Shown: positions 10,120-20,850 of the stretch, one piece after another
How the letters are laid out: each line of letters begins with the position of its first letter
Position numbering within the stretch: position 1 is the first letter of the stretch
NCBI GenBank assembly: GCA_947044365.1
Contig: OX345636.1
Span: 1,445,501 to 1,509,500, forward strand
DNA from: Petrosia ficiformis
Taxonomy: Eukaryota; Porifera; Demospongiae; Haplosclerida; Petrosiidae
DNA length: 64,000 bases
Reading direction: 5' to 3'
The notes under the pieces: model-generated
What the model saw: only the letters and a program-made list of their open reading frames with translations
The model's database searches: none
Told to the model about the DNA's origin: nothing
Made by a program: the position numbers and the translations under genes

Positions 10120-11037
10120 TTACATAGAAAATTGTTTCGACCACTGACCTGGACAATTTAAAATGCTAGGCAAAAAAATAGCAGACCTGGCATAAGAACC
10201 TAACTGCTCAAGTACATGTAAAACATTATTATTTATATAGCCTCTACAGCCTATTTCTAAGGTTAAAAGAATAGCTTTCCATCCATTAGATTGGCACTCT
10301 CGTATAAGACTATCGTATCTTTTGAATTTTATAAATTTTGCCATTATAACATGATCTTCGATAGGGACTGTAAGCTCAAGAAGTGTGACAATTTTAAGCT
10401 TATACGTGAATATCACTCCATCTGGTCTTAAGGTCGTGAAAGCAAACTCTGAAGGAAATATTAAACTTTCTTCAAGATCAAACAGAAAAACCCAGTCCAG
10501 TTATCCTGATAGAAGAGAGCCCAATAGTTGCTTGTGAGGATGTCCTTTAGATGGCTTGAGCCCAGGTTTAACAAACTCAATGTATGGTAAACTTAATGTA
10601 TTAGCATAAACATCTTTCTGTGCATTCCAAGATTTTATCATTGATTGTTGAATGACGGAAAGTACTGAGTTGTGCCGCAAAGTGTACCTCCCCTGATGCA
10701 ATGCCACAGGACAACCAGTCGGAATATGGCTCAAAGTGGAAACCCTGTGACACAAAGCACAGGAAAGCTCAACTCTAGACACACCCCAACATCAAAGATT
10801 ATCAAGTGTTGGCAAAGTATTTGTGGTTGAATTAAGCAGAAATCTAAGTACGCCATCTGAAGTGCCATAAATTAATTTGTTCCATGAGAAATCGGTGTTC
10901 ATTATATTATTCCAGCAACCCTGCATTTGTAGACTAGATAGGTGGGTGAGTTGCTGAGTCACGTCAACATCATGAATGTATCTGGAGATGTGGGATTTTC
11001 TCACAGACTCCAGGTTATATGTACTAACATGCATCAC
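10120..11037 (-). pseudogene. LINE linker, zinc knuckle and restriction-like endonuclease
   Basis: Continuing from the RT: DGVLRFLLNSTTNTLP, then CALCHRVSTLSHIPTGC (the C-x2-C...H-x4-C knuckle typical of RLE LINEs) followed by QGRYTLRHNSVL. Next come ELTVPIEDHVIMA, ...RECQSNGWKAILLTLEIGCRG and the C-terminus near 10120. This knuckle, RHxxVL and ELTVP-ED order identifies the restriction-like endonuclease that nicks the target. The frame is broken at a TGA just before the knuckle (NL-stop-CWGVSR, ~10792) and again between 10500 and 10420. Confidence 0.75.
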
Positions 11038-11064
11038 ATTATATCCTAGACAAGCTAAATGAGG

Positions 11065-12293
11065 TCACAGAGTGTGGTACTGAAGCCTCAGCACATTCAA
11101 GCTCAATACAACGAGCACACTTATTATTCCAGGAAGGCACTTTTCCTCAACTTCCAGTTTTCCTTTGAAAACTGAACGTACTCTGGTATCCCTAGAGTAT
11201 TTCAGCAACTGCCACATTGATGCCTGAGATTGCTTCCAGACTGTAGGGATTCTCTTCAGTCTCAAATCTGGCCTGGATTTACTACCACAGAAAAGAATAG
11301 AGGGGTTTGCAGCCCTAGGAAGGCCACACCATTTTGTAACTAATGGTAGGACCAAACTATGAAGATGCTTAGCAAAAGATAAAGACAGTTCTAAAGTGGT
11401 AAACCACCATGACAGACAAGCAACAATATGATGGTTATATAACCACAGTTTGGCTGTATTGGCTACATGAGTACTATTAACTAAGTTTATTAAATTAATA
11501 AGAATCTCTTTGATTCTGCCACGTGATTGCTTCTCGTGTAATGTCCATTCGATACTGACACCTAGATATTTAAACTCCTCGTCAGTAATAGGTGTGATAC
11601 GTTCACCTGATAGAAAAAGATTTGGATCATAGTGAGAATATCCATCATTACTGAGTAGAGTTAAAGTTTTATTTATATAACGATGATCAAATTTCTTCAT
11701 TGCTAAGGTGCAGCACTTTGAAGGCTTTGCCTCCATAGTCCTGGAACAGTTCAGGAATTTGTCAACATAATTTAATAATTTTTGATTATATTCAGGCTTA
11801 GATGTAGTGATTTGTATATCATCAGCATATGCTGAAGTTAAGAGAAATAGCATATTTTGCATTAAAAGTATAAGATAAAGGATGAAATTTTGTTTGATTT
11901 ATATAATCTAAAAGTAGCTGTATTGTAACATTGAAAAGAGTGGGAGACATAGTACACCCTTGGAAAATGCCAATACTGTAATGGAAAGGCTTCGAGATAA
12001 AAAATTTAGTTATGATGCGAGCAGTAAGAGATTCATAATAGTTAAAAATTAATTCTTTAAATTTAAAAAGTAGGTGGTATTAAGTAAGAGCGAATTGTAG
12101 CAGAGACAGATAGAGTTAGATTGGAGTGCTCAACATAACCAGCAACGTTAGGTAGAAAGCCCTTCTGCACCTGAGTACACATATAATTATTTGATATGAG
12201 AAATTCAAGTAATCATTTGGAGAGCTCGAGCAGTGTGAAAAACACTTTACCATCACAATTACCCAAAGCTAGGCCTAAATTGAGATGGATCAT
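11065..12293 (-). pseudogene. LINE reverse transcriptase, central and C-terminal part
   Basis: Contains NCDGKVFFTLL and QKGFLPNVAGYVEHS (~12240-12120), QGCTMSPTLFN (~11950) and YADD (in SAYADDIQI, ~11825), i.e. RT motifs up to the catalytic YxDD. Then follows KPSKCCTLAMKK and the region TDEEFKYLGVSIEW, equivalent to the 'YLG' motif after the fingers/palm. A 265-codon open frame (11862-11065) covers YADD onward. The part 11865-12290 has stops (e.g. after ELSK at ~12208) and frame changes. Confidence 0.75.
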
Positions 12294-12733
12294 TTAAAAC
12301 ATCAGACTTTGGGATGACAGTAATAATGGCTTGTTGCATGATGATGGTACTTTGCCAGAAGACCAAACCCTACATACAATGGTATATAACATGAGTGCCA
12401 AAGAAGGGCAACATTTCCATACCAAGTATGTGATACCATTATGGCCTGGAGAAGGGCCGTTTCTATATTTCCTAAGTACTAAACTAAATTCCTTAAACGA
12501 AGGGATTTCAAGATGTAAACATTTTTGTGGGAGAGAAGTTTCAGGAAAGTCAAGATCATCTGTGTAGCTATAGCTTCTGTTAGAGTCAAAGTAGGTCTTA
12601 GCAAAAGAAGGATTACCACTTTCAGGTGGATTAAATAAATGCTTGGCAAACTTATGAGGGTCAGCACGAAAATTTTTATTGTTAACATATTCTTTCTGTT
12701 GCATTATTCTCAAGTCTTCTAACTTACGCTGTC
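12294..12733 (-). pseudogene. LINE reverse transcriptase, N-terminal part
   Basis: Reads RQRKLEDLRIMQQKEYV, then KFAKHLFNPPESGNPSF, CLHLEIPSFKEFSLVLRK and GPSPGHNGITYLVWKCCP, the early RT region of RLE LINEs. Its 5' boundary at 12733/12734 is the TTAA target of the inserted element. Removing the insert (and one TTAA) joins this frame without a shift to KHFL at 15207. Confidence 0.75.
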
Positions 12734-12965
12734 TTAAAGGGAGGCTCCAGTAAAAATTAAACATGATATTTTTTGTTGGTTTGCATCATTTTCATCACTG
12801 TTTCGCATCTCAATGAGACATATAATCAAAGGAATTTTAGTAAAAACTATTTTGAATAACTTTCCTGAACAAAAAAAAATTTTACTTCCTGTTATGGGCG
12901 GAGTTACGAATGACGTACAAGGGGGACATGAAAAAACGTGCAAAGCATGGAAAGACGGCTGGATG

Positions 12966-13530
12966 TAGTCTCGCGGGCCACGACCTAATCCGAACGAGGA
13001 AACGGTCTGGTGACTCTCGTTGAAAGGTCGTTGGCTACAACCGATTTTGGTTGTGACCAATCAGATTTAGTGATTGCTATTTACCGCATTTCACGCTTCG
13101 GTGTCAGTTTTCACACTTCTGTATGGAAAATGTCGTCAAAGAAGTTTGGTATAAAGAAATCTATTGAAATAGCAGTAAGGAAGCTAGGTTATAGTGAAGT
13201 TCGCCCTATCCAGGTGACCGTGATACAGAGGTTCATGGAAGGCCATGATATTTTTGTAAGTCTGCCGACAGGGAGTGGAAAGTCTCTTTGTTACTGGTCT
13301 CTGCCAGGAGCCTTTGATTATATCGCTCGCTTCTCCACACTCACTGAGCAACACAAACAAATATCTCCATCCATATTTTCACAGCTATACAATAATAATT
13401 ATTAACCACTAATAATTGAAAGTGTTAAACTAACTGGCGGATGTAATTATCATTCCATTGTGTAACGACCTTTCAACGAGAGTCACCAGACCGTTTCCTT
13501 TTTCGGATTAGGTCGTGGCCCGCGAGACTA
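12966..13530 (+). mobile_element. 565-bp RecQ-exon TIR element with 9-bp target duplication
   Basis: Ends read TAGTCTCGCGGGCCACGACC; the TIRs are about 67 bp (12966-13032 and 13464-13530) with about three mismatches, all around one CGAACG/CGAAAA site. It is flanked by perfect 9-bp repeats GGCTGGATG at 12957-12965 and 13531-13539. The interior is the first exon of a RecQ-like helicase (ATG 13130) and little else, so it is a nonautonomous derivative of the DUF6589/RecQ transposon. It lies inside the TTAA element. Confidence 0.9.
13130..13405 (+). pseudogene. RecQ helicase first exon, captured fragment
   Basis: ATG at 13130, 164 bp from the left TIR end. The peptide has KLGYSEVRPIQVTVIQRF (RecQ zero motif) and an intact Walker A, SLPTGSGKSLCYW, then diverges after GAFDYIA and stops at 13405. 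No motif II-VI follows, so no helicase activity is possible. The exon and its upstream CCAAT motif (GACCAATCAGATT, 13055-13067) are arranged as in the longer copy at 4079-4228. Confidence 0.85.
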
Positions 13531-13555
13531 GGCTGGATGCAGCAAAAAGCATTCT

Positions 13556-14375
13556 GATGGAGTTAGTTTGTTCCTTTTTCCAACTGATCATCACATTCCT
13601 GAAATATAAAAAGGTGGTCATGTTGTTAAAAAGGTTGTAGAGCAAACTTTCAGTAAGTTGTTGCAGTGTGCTGTGGAAATATAATAATAATTTTTAAACA
13701 CACAATGTTTATGAAGAGTTCAGAGCCAGTGTCCATGCATAGTGCATCAAACTTATATGTACAAAGAAATGATTGTCAATTTAATAGCTGAAGAAAGAAG
13801 GCACTTTGGCTGAAATGCTTTGTTTCCAAAACGTAATTTTACACTTCAAAAAAATCCCACCAATAATGTAAATTATTATCAATAAAATAATTAAATGAAA
13901 AGAACTTTACTATATAGAATGATCAAAATAAATATGCTGCTGTTAATTAAATCTTGTTGAAACTTCTGCTGGTCTTTACACCGTTGAATGACTGTTTCAA
14001 ATTGAATCCAATGTTGTTACAAAGTTACTATGAACTTTATCCAATATGTGTATAATTCACTAACAGATTACGTAGCTGAATTAATGAAGGTAACATTACA
14101 ACTCTGTGAAAGTGAAGGGAACATTGTGGAATTACTGCTCTAGCCACCTCCACTGTCAATTTCATGTGAAAGACCAGAGAAAGCAGAAGCAATCCTACAA
14201 CACACTAGCAGATTTAACATGTAAATATAATACTAATTAAATAAAAAATTTTCTGTGTCACCACTTCAATTTCACAGCAGCACAAAAAACTCTTTGACTG
14301 TCAGCATAATCACACAATTACCACATGAGCACCTGTATTATGTACAATGATCAATAAACATTTACTGTATAACAA
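13556..14375. other. Interior of the TTAA element without recognisable coding
   Basis: AT-rich sequence between the RecQ insert and the palindromic block. No ORF or motif I recognise; presumably an eroded transposase region or deletion derivative. Confidence 0.3.
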
Positions 14376-14762
14376 AAAAAGGATCAAGTGTAAAGAACGG
14401 CACCAGCGTAGAATTGAAATGGGAGTGACCATTAACTTTTCTATTGCACTGATAGGGACCCTACCGATACAAAGCTAACCCTAGGATGTACGACCAAGGG
14501 ACCCTATTTCCTGGGTTTTACATTAAACGGGAGGCGAATATTACAGTTGATCTGTCGAGGAGAAATGTAAAACACAGGAAATAGGGTCCCTTGGTCGTAC
14601 ATCCTAGGGTTAGCTTTGTATCGGTAGGGTCCCCATCAGTTTAATAGAGAAGTTGGATGCGGTACAGAACACACAGGTCAATTTTCCCAAATCGTATTGT
14701 GTACGCGCCGTAATGGGTGTGTTCTTCGCTGGTGCCATTCTTTACACTTGATCCCAAAAAAA
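14376..14762. repeat. Large imperfect inverted repeat inside the TTAA element
   Basis: The inner arms 14447-14520 and 14570-14640 are near-perfect complements (e.g. GGGACCCTACCGATACAAAG with CTTTGTATCGGTAGGGTCCC). Complementarity resumes outward: GATCAAGTGTAAAG at 14386 pairs with CTTTACACTTGATC ending at 14755. The right half has about 60 extra bp. No target duplication is obvious. It may be a foldback MITE or the palindromic core of the host element. Confidence 0.7.
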
Positions 14763-15206
14763 TATACCAGTTCAAGTTTGACAGCCTCTCCAGATTCTCT
14801 ACATCACTACTGCAACTCTCTTGTGTATCAATTGTATCTTGCAATGATTCATAAAGGTATGGTTCTAAGCCACCGTTCATGATTATTATCACCTTCAAAC
14901 TAAGAAGAGGAATATGGCAAGTCTAAACAGGAAGTTTCTGACTCTGAAGAAGGAGTTCCAATTTCAGTCATTTTAGCTAGCTGATTTTAACACTTCTGCA
15001 TGCAAGCCCCTATGTGCGTCATTGCGTGACAGCGCCCACAACAGGAAGTAAATTTTTCAGTAAAACAAAAATCAGTTTCAGTAAATTACAGTTCAATAAT
15101 GCATAATATTTGAAAACAAGACGTTACATATCATTATTAAAGGTGTAAACATTGGAATAAAAATGAAAAACAAGATTGTTTAACTTTCACTGGAGCCTCC
15201 CTTTAA

Positions 15207-15920
15207 GAAATGCTTCCTAGTGTTATGATATTCATGAGGAAGAGGTTTTGTGATTTCCAAAGATTCCTGAGCATTCTTTCTAAGTTGCTTTCTTACTTCC
15301 CTCATTTTAGATTTAAGGTTGTTGAAACCACCTTTACCAGAATGCTTATTAGTATGCTTATAATTAACCTTACTTGTAGGCTTATAAAAAAATGGGATTG
15401 TCAGGCTGATTTCTTTCAAAGTACCAATATACATATGAAGTGATTTTCATCAGTATAAACTCAACAGGTTTATTATGTAGATCGTGTTGTGTGATATGCT
15501 GTCTAAGTTCATCTCTTAATTCATTATCTATCTTAAGCCACTCCTCACTATTAGCAGGAGGGAAAAGGAGCTTAGGTAAGCGCCGAAGATCGGTATAATC
15601 ATTATTGGCATACTGCCGAGCATTGCATGGAATTAACTAAAACCTGATGCTCACCCTCAGCACTGTGCGTGATAAGCTGGCATTCATCAGGTGAGGTTGA
15701 CTTACTGAGGAAGATGTCCTCAGGCATCGAAACAGGTTGTTCAATCATAACAGATCCATCAGGTTCTACAAGAGAGGACTCAGAAAGCAACTCAGACTGG
15801 AGTGAAATTGGATTTGTGGGAGACTTTGTGCCTGAGATGTTGTAAGAGGACCTCTGTTCCTAGGTGCTTGTACAGGCAAATCAAGTGGTTTACTGACTCC
15901 TTTTTGAGTGTCATCATATG
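15207..15920 (-). pseudogene. LINE N-terminal region
   Basis: Minus-strand reading with minor frame changes: KGVSKPLDLPVQAPRNRGP, SSLVEPDGSVMIEQPVSMPED, DLRRLPKLLFPPANSEEWLK, then the basic stretch NLKSKMREVRKQLRKNAQES and NTRKHFL up to the TTAA. LLFPPA-S-EW followed by a basic coiled-coil-like segment matches the N-terminal region of animal RLE LINE proteins as I remember them. It shows the LINE continues on the far side of the inserted element. Confidence 0.65.
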
Positions 15921-15937
15921 CTGCAACAGGACATGAA

Positions 15938-15938
15938 C

Positions 15939-16010
<72 letters not shown>
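15938..16010. repeat. (GA)n microsatellite
   Basis: About 36 GA units. It produces the poly-Leu/Ser open frames on the minus strand here, which are not genes. Confidence 0.95.
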
Positions 16011-16013
<3 letters not shown>

Positions 16014-16140
16014 TATGATACTCATGCATGAGAGAATGAGAAAACTGAACTGGGAGCACGCAGATGAATGTAAAGTTTGTGGTCCATGCCAGAGAACACA
16101 TGGTGATTGCATACTAATTAATTATAATATTACAATTATA

Positions 16141-16513
16141 AGATTCATTTTGGCAGTCAGAGGAATGATCACAACAACAATCTTTCCTAACTAGGTAATT
16201 GTCAAAGGCACATACCACATTGATTTGCCAAATCCAGTGGAAAGGATGGAAAATACATCTCTTCCCTTCAAAATGATTGTCACTACTTTAAGCATTTGCA
16301 CCTTCAATTTCTTGTATCCCAATCATTCTGCTGTTCTCACAGTGCTCACAGGTAGTTGTGCTTCATCTTTATTACACAATTGGTCATTGAAACTCTTGTG
16401 GCTAAACAACTTAATCTGATTGGTCTGCAATATTTCTGCAGATTCCACAACTAGTGAATGTGTGTGCCCAGACCCTCCCGGAGGGCCTATTACTGCGAGG
16501 GTCTGTCAGACTA
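16141..16513 (-). pseudogene. Decayed RecQ first exon with transposon end
   Basis: Aligns by eye over its whole length with 3850-4228: same minus-strand exon-1 sequence (GATTTGCCAAATCC on the plus strand marks the Walker A region), same upstream AATCTGATTGG box (16413-16425) and same terminal GAGGGTCTG..CAGACTA ending at 16513. ATG remnant at 16366, 147 bp from the end. Many small indels, so it is dead. The other end of this copy is not found; it appears truncated near 16141. Confidence 0.75.
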
Positions 16514-16629
16514 CATGCATGGTATAAACAGGAAATAACAATGCTTCTAAATTTTGAAAAAGAATTCATAATTTTATCAAAAATTAAGTAATAGTTAGAA
16601 CACACTTTACCGTGATTACGTGTTTTAAT

Positions 16630-16740
16630 GTAGCACGAGGGCGGGTCAATAAAGGTTGAGTTTACATAATGCACGAGCCGAAGGCGAGTGCGTTATGTAA
16701 ACAAGACCTTTATTGACCGCCCAAGTGCTGCATTGAAACA
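16630..16740. repeat. Foldback hairpin, about 42-bp arms
   Basis: The left arm (16633-16675) and right arm (16693-16736) are imperfect complements: GGGCGGGTCAATAAAGG pairs with CCTTTATTGACCGCCC, and TTTACATAATGCAC pairs with GTGCGTTATGTAAAC. The loop is short and CG-containing (GAGCCGAAGGCGA). Probably a foldback MITE. Confidence 0.75.
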
Positions 16741-17017
16741 CACAATGCACTGTCAAGTGTGTTCTAAGTGATTTATTGACGATCTGGTAAACTACCACTG
16801 TTGTTGGAGCTGCTTCGTTAGTAGAGGTGAGCAAAGTGTGCAATAAGTGATTTAATGTTCAATCACGTGACGCATTGTCTGCACTCTGATTGGGCACAGG
16901 TCACATGATCAGCAATAATGCGCAATAATAATGAAGACGGGATATTATGACTCCAAATTAGCACCAATAATTAACTTTTTTTATTTTCTGTTTTTATATG
17001 ATATACATGTATCTTGC

Positions 17018-17023
<6 letters not shown>

Positions 17024-17060
<37 letters not shown>
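17024..17060. repeat. (AAT)n microsatellite
   Basis: About 12 AAT units; causes poly-Asn and poly-Ile shadow frames. Confidence 0.95.
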
Positions 17061-17061
<1 letters not shown>

Positions 17062-17069
17062 TATATTAA

Positions 17070-19120
17070 AATTTCTTGCTACTTTTGTATTGGTATGGAC
17101 AATGCTACATACTTATTGCCTTATTTGCATTTGTTTGTCAATATGTACACCAATGTAGCCCTGTACGTTGCCCCCTCAAATTCTTTCAAAACTAAGTTTT
17201 GCCCCTCTTTAACAAAATTTAATTTTGTACATGAAATCTGTTTTCTATTGACATCTGGTTGAAGAATGTACCAATGTATATTGAGTCTACTATACACACC
17301 ATATTGACATAAAGTTGTAGCTAAAAGTCAGCTGGAAGTCTGTTGGTGATGAACACACCACCATGAGTTCATCTTATAACAAGTGTCTATGTTGTGTGTC
17401 CATATCAGTGTGACTTTAATAAGCATGTTTGTTTTATTTAGCTTTTTAGCAAATTATAACATATTTCTTGTGATTTTGTTAGGGCAACTGTGGACAATCT
17501 GAATACACATGTACACTGATCAGATTGTTTCGACCTATTGGGTCTCATCAGCACAGTGTAGCCCTAATTCACAATAACTTGTTACATGATACAGAATAAT
17601 GTAAAATGTACATCATATAATAATTATTATCAAAATAGACAACATACATACATGCAGGGTTTATACAGAAGGGAGGGAGGAGGGGACCCCTCCCCCTACA
17701 TATATGTGCAATGTATAAAAATGTATAGGAGGAGCTTGAGACAATCTCAGGAAATCTAAGCCCATAAGGTTTCCTCATTTTGAGCGGGATAGGTCACATC
17801 CTCCTCAACACCCAGTCACCCCCTGAGGCTATCTTACGCAGCCACACCTATTGTCTCACTCTACCACACCCCCTCCACCATCCACACCACCCCAGCTGCT
17901 CCTTTACTTGTGATACACATGGCAGTCTAGTTTGGTTTTTGTTTAATTGTATAATTGCCAGCTTGCATTGTCACCATTGCTCTTTGACTAATATAACATA
18001 TGAAGATGCAATGATTACTGATGGTTGTTATACATGTAGACACTTTCCATTTAGAATTTATGCTAGCCAGTTAGCAGTATTGCTGTAATTATATTGTAAT
18101 TATAAACAACTGTATATGTAATTGTATTTGATAAGTGGTTGCCATAAATACAAGAATTGATATTGTAATTGCAATTGACCTTTTGTAATTGAACCCAGGG
18201 CTGTATACACAAATACATACTAACAAATCATACATATACATGTGTATACATTATATACATACATACTCAGCTATGATAAAAGTTTTGAAATTTCACTGTT
18301 GGTTTTCCAATCTATTCCTGAGCATGTGTCTATAATCAGTACATGTCATTTCATGATTGCATAATAATTGATCTTTAAGAAAAGCTTTTTTATTATCATA
18401 TCATATTGCATTTGTGTTAATTGTTGAATATTGAGACAGTTCTCATACATGTATACAATACATACAAGAGATGGTGCAAAACATATTAAAAAGACTTATA
18501 ATTGAAACATTATGCACTAAAAATATGCTCAAGTACAAGCATAAGCACTGATAATTAGTTTGGTTAAAGCACAAACACACATAATAACTACTTACCACAA
18601 GTTAACAATGAAATTCCTAATCCACAATGTTATTATATAATGTTTATCATGGAGGTCAGTTTCTATACAAGTATTCATAACATGATAGTTATAATGCTTT
18701 ATTTTAGATTACTTGTACAAAACATAATATACTGAACATGCACAGTGTTATACTGTAAAGCAGTTTTTAAAACCCAAATTTGAGAACAAATGTTAAGTTA
18801 TGGATTGGTATTTTGCTATTACACTTTCTCAAGCTATAAAGTAATTAATAAACCACAGGAATGCTAATCTTCAGTCAATATCTGTGGTTAATAACTATTA
18901 AAATATTAAGTAAACAAATAACACACCCTCTTTTTCCAATCTCGATATAGTACTATCACCCCAAAAGATATGTCACTACAATCACAACCACTTCCCCAAA
19001 GGCATGTAAGTTTTTGAATCACTTAAGTACTCATCCAACAAGTAGTTATACAAATTAGAAAAGGGTCAGTTATATAATTATAGTCATAGCTATATGTAAC
19101 TAAAACAAAACTAATATCGT
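17070..19120. other. No recognised gene
   Basis: AT-rich DNA with scattered short words (GTTTCGACCTATTGGGTCTC near 17525) and ORFs without motifs. I see no reliable feature. Confidence 0.3.
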
Positions 19121-19285
19121 ACATGTACATATGTACGTATATACATACATACATACATACATATGTACATACAGTACATACATATATACATAAATACACT
19201 GTATATGTACACACATACATACATACATAGATACACTGTATATGTACACACATACACACATATATACATACATACATACATAAGT
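19120..19285. repeat. CATA/TGTATA-rich microsatellite region
   Basis: Several runs of (CATA)n and GTACACACATACATACATAC-type words, imperfect. It explains the Tyr/Val/Cys-rich open frames on the minus strand. Confidence 0.9.
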
Positions 19286-19999
19286 ACTAGTCTTGTTCCT
19301 GTAACCGTTTCTACTTGGATTTAGCATCGCTTGAATGAAAATTTAGGCAGAAACAGCCAACAACTCAGCCACAACTTTTCTTGGACACACCCACAATTTT
19401 AATAACACGTTTAGATTGCAAAAGTGCACATGTGCAAACATTGAAGTGGGCGTGGCAGCGAAGCTTCGAATGTGCAGTAAACGAACGAAGGTTCGAATAT
19501 TTCAACCTTTTTCCCAGCCTTAATATGTACACACATACATACATACTTAAATACATAATTTGGTTTGATTTGCCAATTGGCTGCGTAATAGGATCCTCAT
19601 GTTGGGTTCTATGAGGTATGCCATTTCTGAACCTTATCTATTTGCAGACGTTTTCAAATTCAAAAGTATAATTGGCTTGACAGATTTATGCTCAATTTAT
19701 ATTAAAGGTTTGCTACTATGCCCTAAACTTTGTAATCATGCTTGGTATAATTCATCAGACATTCCATAAATTACGTAACTAACATTCAGAATGAAATTTC
19801 ACATTATTATTACAAGTGTTTACATATAATAGTCACAGTGTTTGATACAGTGACTTCATGTTTGTTCACTATAGATGTTTCTCATTTCTATGACTCTAGT
19901 GTTCAAGACTATTTATGGCTATTACTTAAAAATAATGTCATATTTAGTACTTTTGTATATGAAGTACAATGTACATGATAGATAGGCATTGATAGGGTT

Positions 20000-20335
20000 T
20001 AGGGATGTGTGATACAACTAAATAATAGTATTGTGTATCGCTGCCAAAAATATCACGATACGATACAGTATCACAACATATGAAATATTATTGAAACACT
20101 TATAAAATGTAAATAAATGTCCATTTGAATGTATTTGTCATGATATGGTGAAAGCAATCAGTTGAAGTTATGCACACTAGCTTGTTATAATTACTTTAGG
20201 TATAAAATTAGACAAATTAGAAAAACCATGTTTACTAAACTGTCCATTCCAGTGTATCGATACACCCAAAAGCTAATATTGTATCACAATATTGAATCAC
20301 AATATTGATATTTTGATATATATCGCACATCACTA
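20000..20335. mobile_element. hAT-type MITE, 336 bp
   Basis: Ends read TAGGGATGTGTGATA and, from the other side, TAGTGATGTGCGATA. Flanked by 8-bp repeats ATAGGGTT (19992-19999) and ATGGGGTT (20336-20343), one mismatch. Eight-base duplications and this end type indicate a hAT nonautonomous element. The interior is rich in CGATAC/GTATCG words. No coding. Confidence 0.75.
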
Positions 20336-20589
20336 ATGGGGTTATATATGTTTTCTCACTCAAGCATGTATTCTGTGGTTTGTAGAAGTATTTTGAATGA
20401 AAGAGAAAGTATTTGTTCAAATATAGGCTCTGAGTCTGACTCCATTGTTAGTCCAGAGTGACCCCACCCAATAATTATAAGTGTGTGCCAAAAATTACAA
20501 CCAAAATAGACTCAGAATGAAATGATTATTGGAATTTCCAAACATCTTTGGTTTGATTATGAAATCAACAAAAAATCTTGCATTAAGAA

Positions 20590-20635
20590 TGAATACCGTC
20601 GGGACGGGACCCTCGCCTACGTGGCAAGGTAATAC
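20590..20635. repeat. Short hairpin repeat end
   Basis: TACCGTCGGGACGGGACCCT...GGCAAGGTAATA resembles the hairpin next to the (CA)n tract at 21478-21516. Probably a fragment of the same short repeat. Confidence 0.4.
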
Positions 20636-20805
20636 AAACTATAATTTCGAAATATAATATGCCAAAAGATTATAATTATCATTGCTCGTTTGTATGGTCA
20701 TATAATAATGAGAATGTTTACTTCAGATTGTTTAGTTTGTGTATAAAACATTTTAAGTTATAAAACCGTACTGGCATGTTAGTTTTTATAATAATATTAT
20801 AATAG

Positions 20806-20813
20806 ATATAGAT

Positions 20814-20849
<36 letters not shown>

Positions 20850-20850
20850 A
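20806..20850. repeat. (TA)n microsatellite
   Basis: Runs of TATATA interrupted once near 20824. Confidence 0.9.

Larger units (their letters stand above)
12738..15202. mobile_element. TTAA-flanked DNA transposon (Kolobok/piggyBac-like), nonautonomous or decayed
   Basis: 2465 bp flanked by TTAA (12734-12737 and 15203-15206). Both ends read AGGGAGGCTCCAGT inward, and imperfect complementarity continues for about 200 bp (e.g. TTTACTTCCTGTTRTGGGCG in both, near 12885 and 15050). TTAA duplications point to Kolobok or piggyBac. No complete transposase is visible. A minus-strand ORF (14898-14641) contains NGGLEPYLYESLQD and LERLSNLNW, weakly like the P2X7-tail-type domain seen in some transposon proteins. 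It hosts the RecQ element at 12966-13530. Confidence 0.75.
10090..15930 (-). mobile_element. LINE with restriction-like endonuclease (R2/NeSL-like group), decayed and interrupted
   Basis: Minus-strand non-LTR retrotransposon. From its 5' side: N-terminal region (15920-15207), RT palm start with SPGHNGITYLVWK (12294-12733), QKGFLPNVAGYVEHS (~12140), the QGCTMSPTLF motif (~11950), the AYADDIQI catalytic box (~11825), a thumb/linker region, a C-x2-C/H/C knuckle and an ELTVP-ED endonuclease block. The 2465-bp TTAA-flanked element at 12738-15202 interrupts it. Several stops and frame changes show it is dead. RLE-type LINEs often insert site-specifically, but I see no target motif. Clade naming is tentative. 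Confidence 0.8.

Noticed and set aside
12734..13060. 108-codon minus-strand frame as a gene
   Set aside because: It runs from the TTAA element TIR across the end of the nested RecQ element; no motif, and its boundaries are explained by TIRs.
15766..16112. Open frames with long Leu-Ser runs
   Set aside because: Translation of the (GA)n microsatellite; the flanking real coding is the LINE N-terminal region in other frames.
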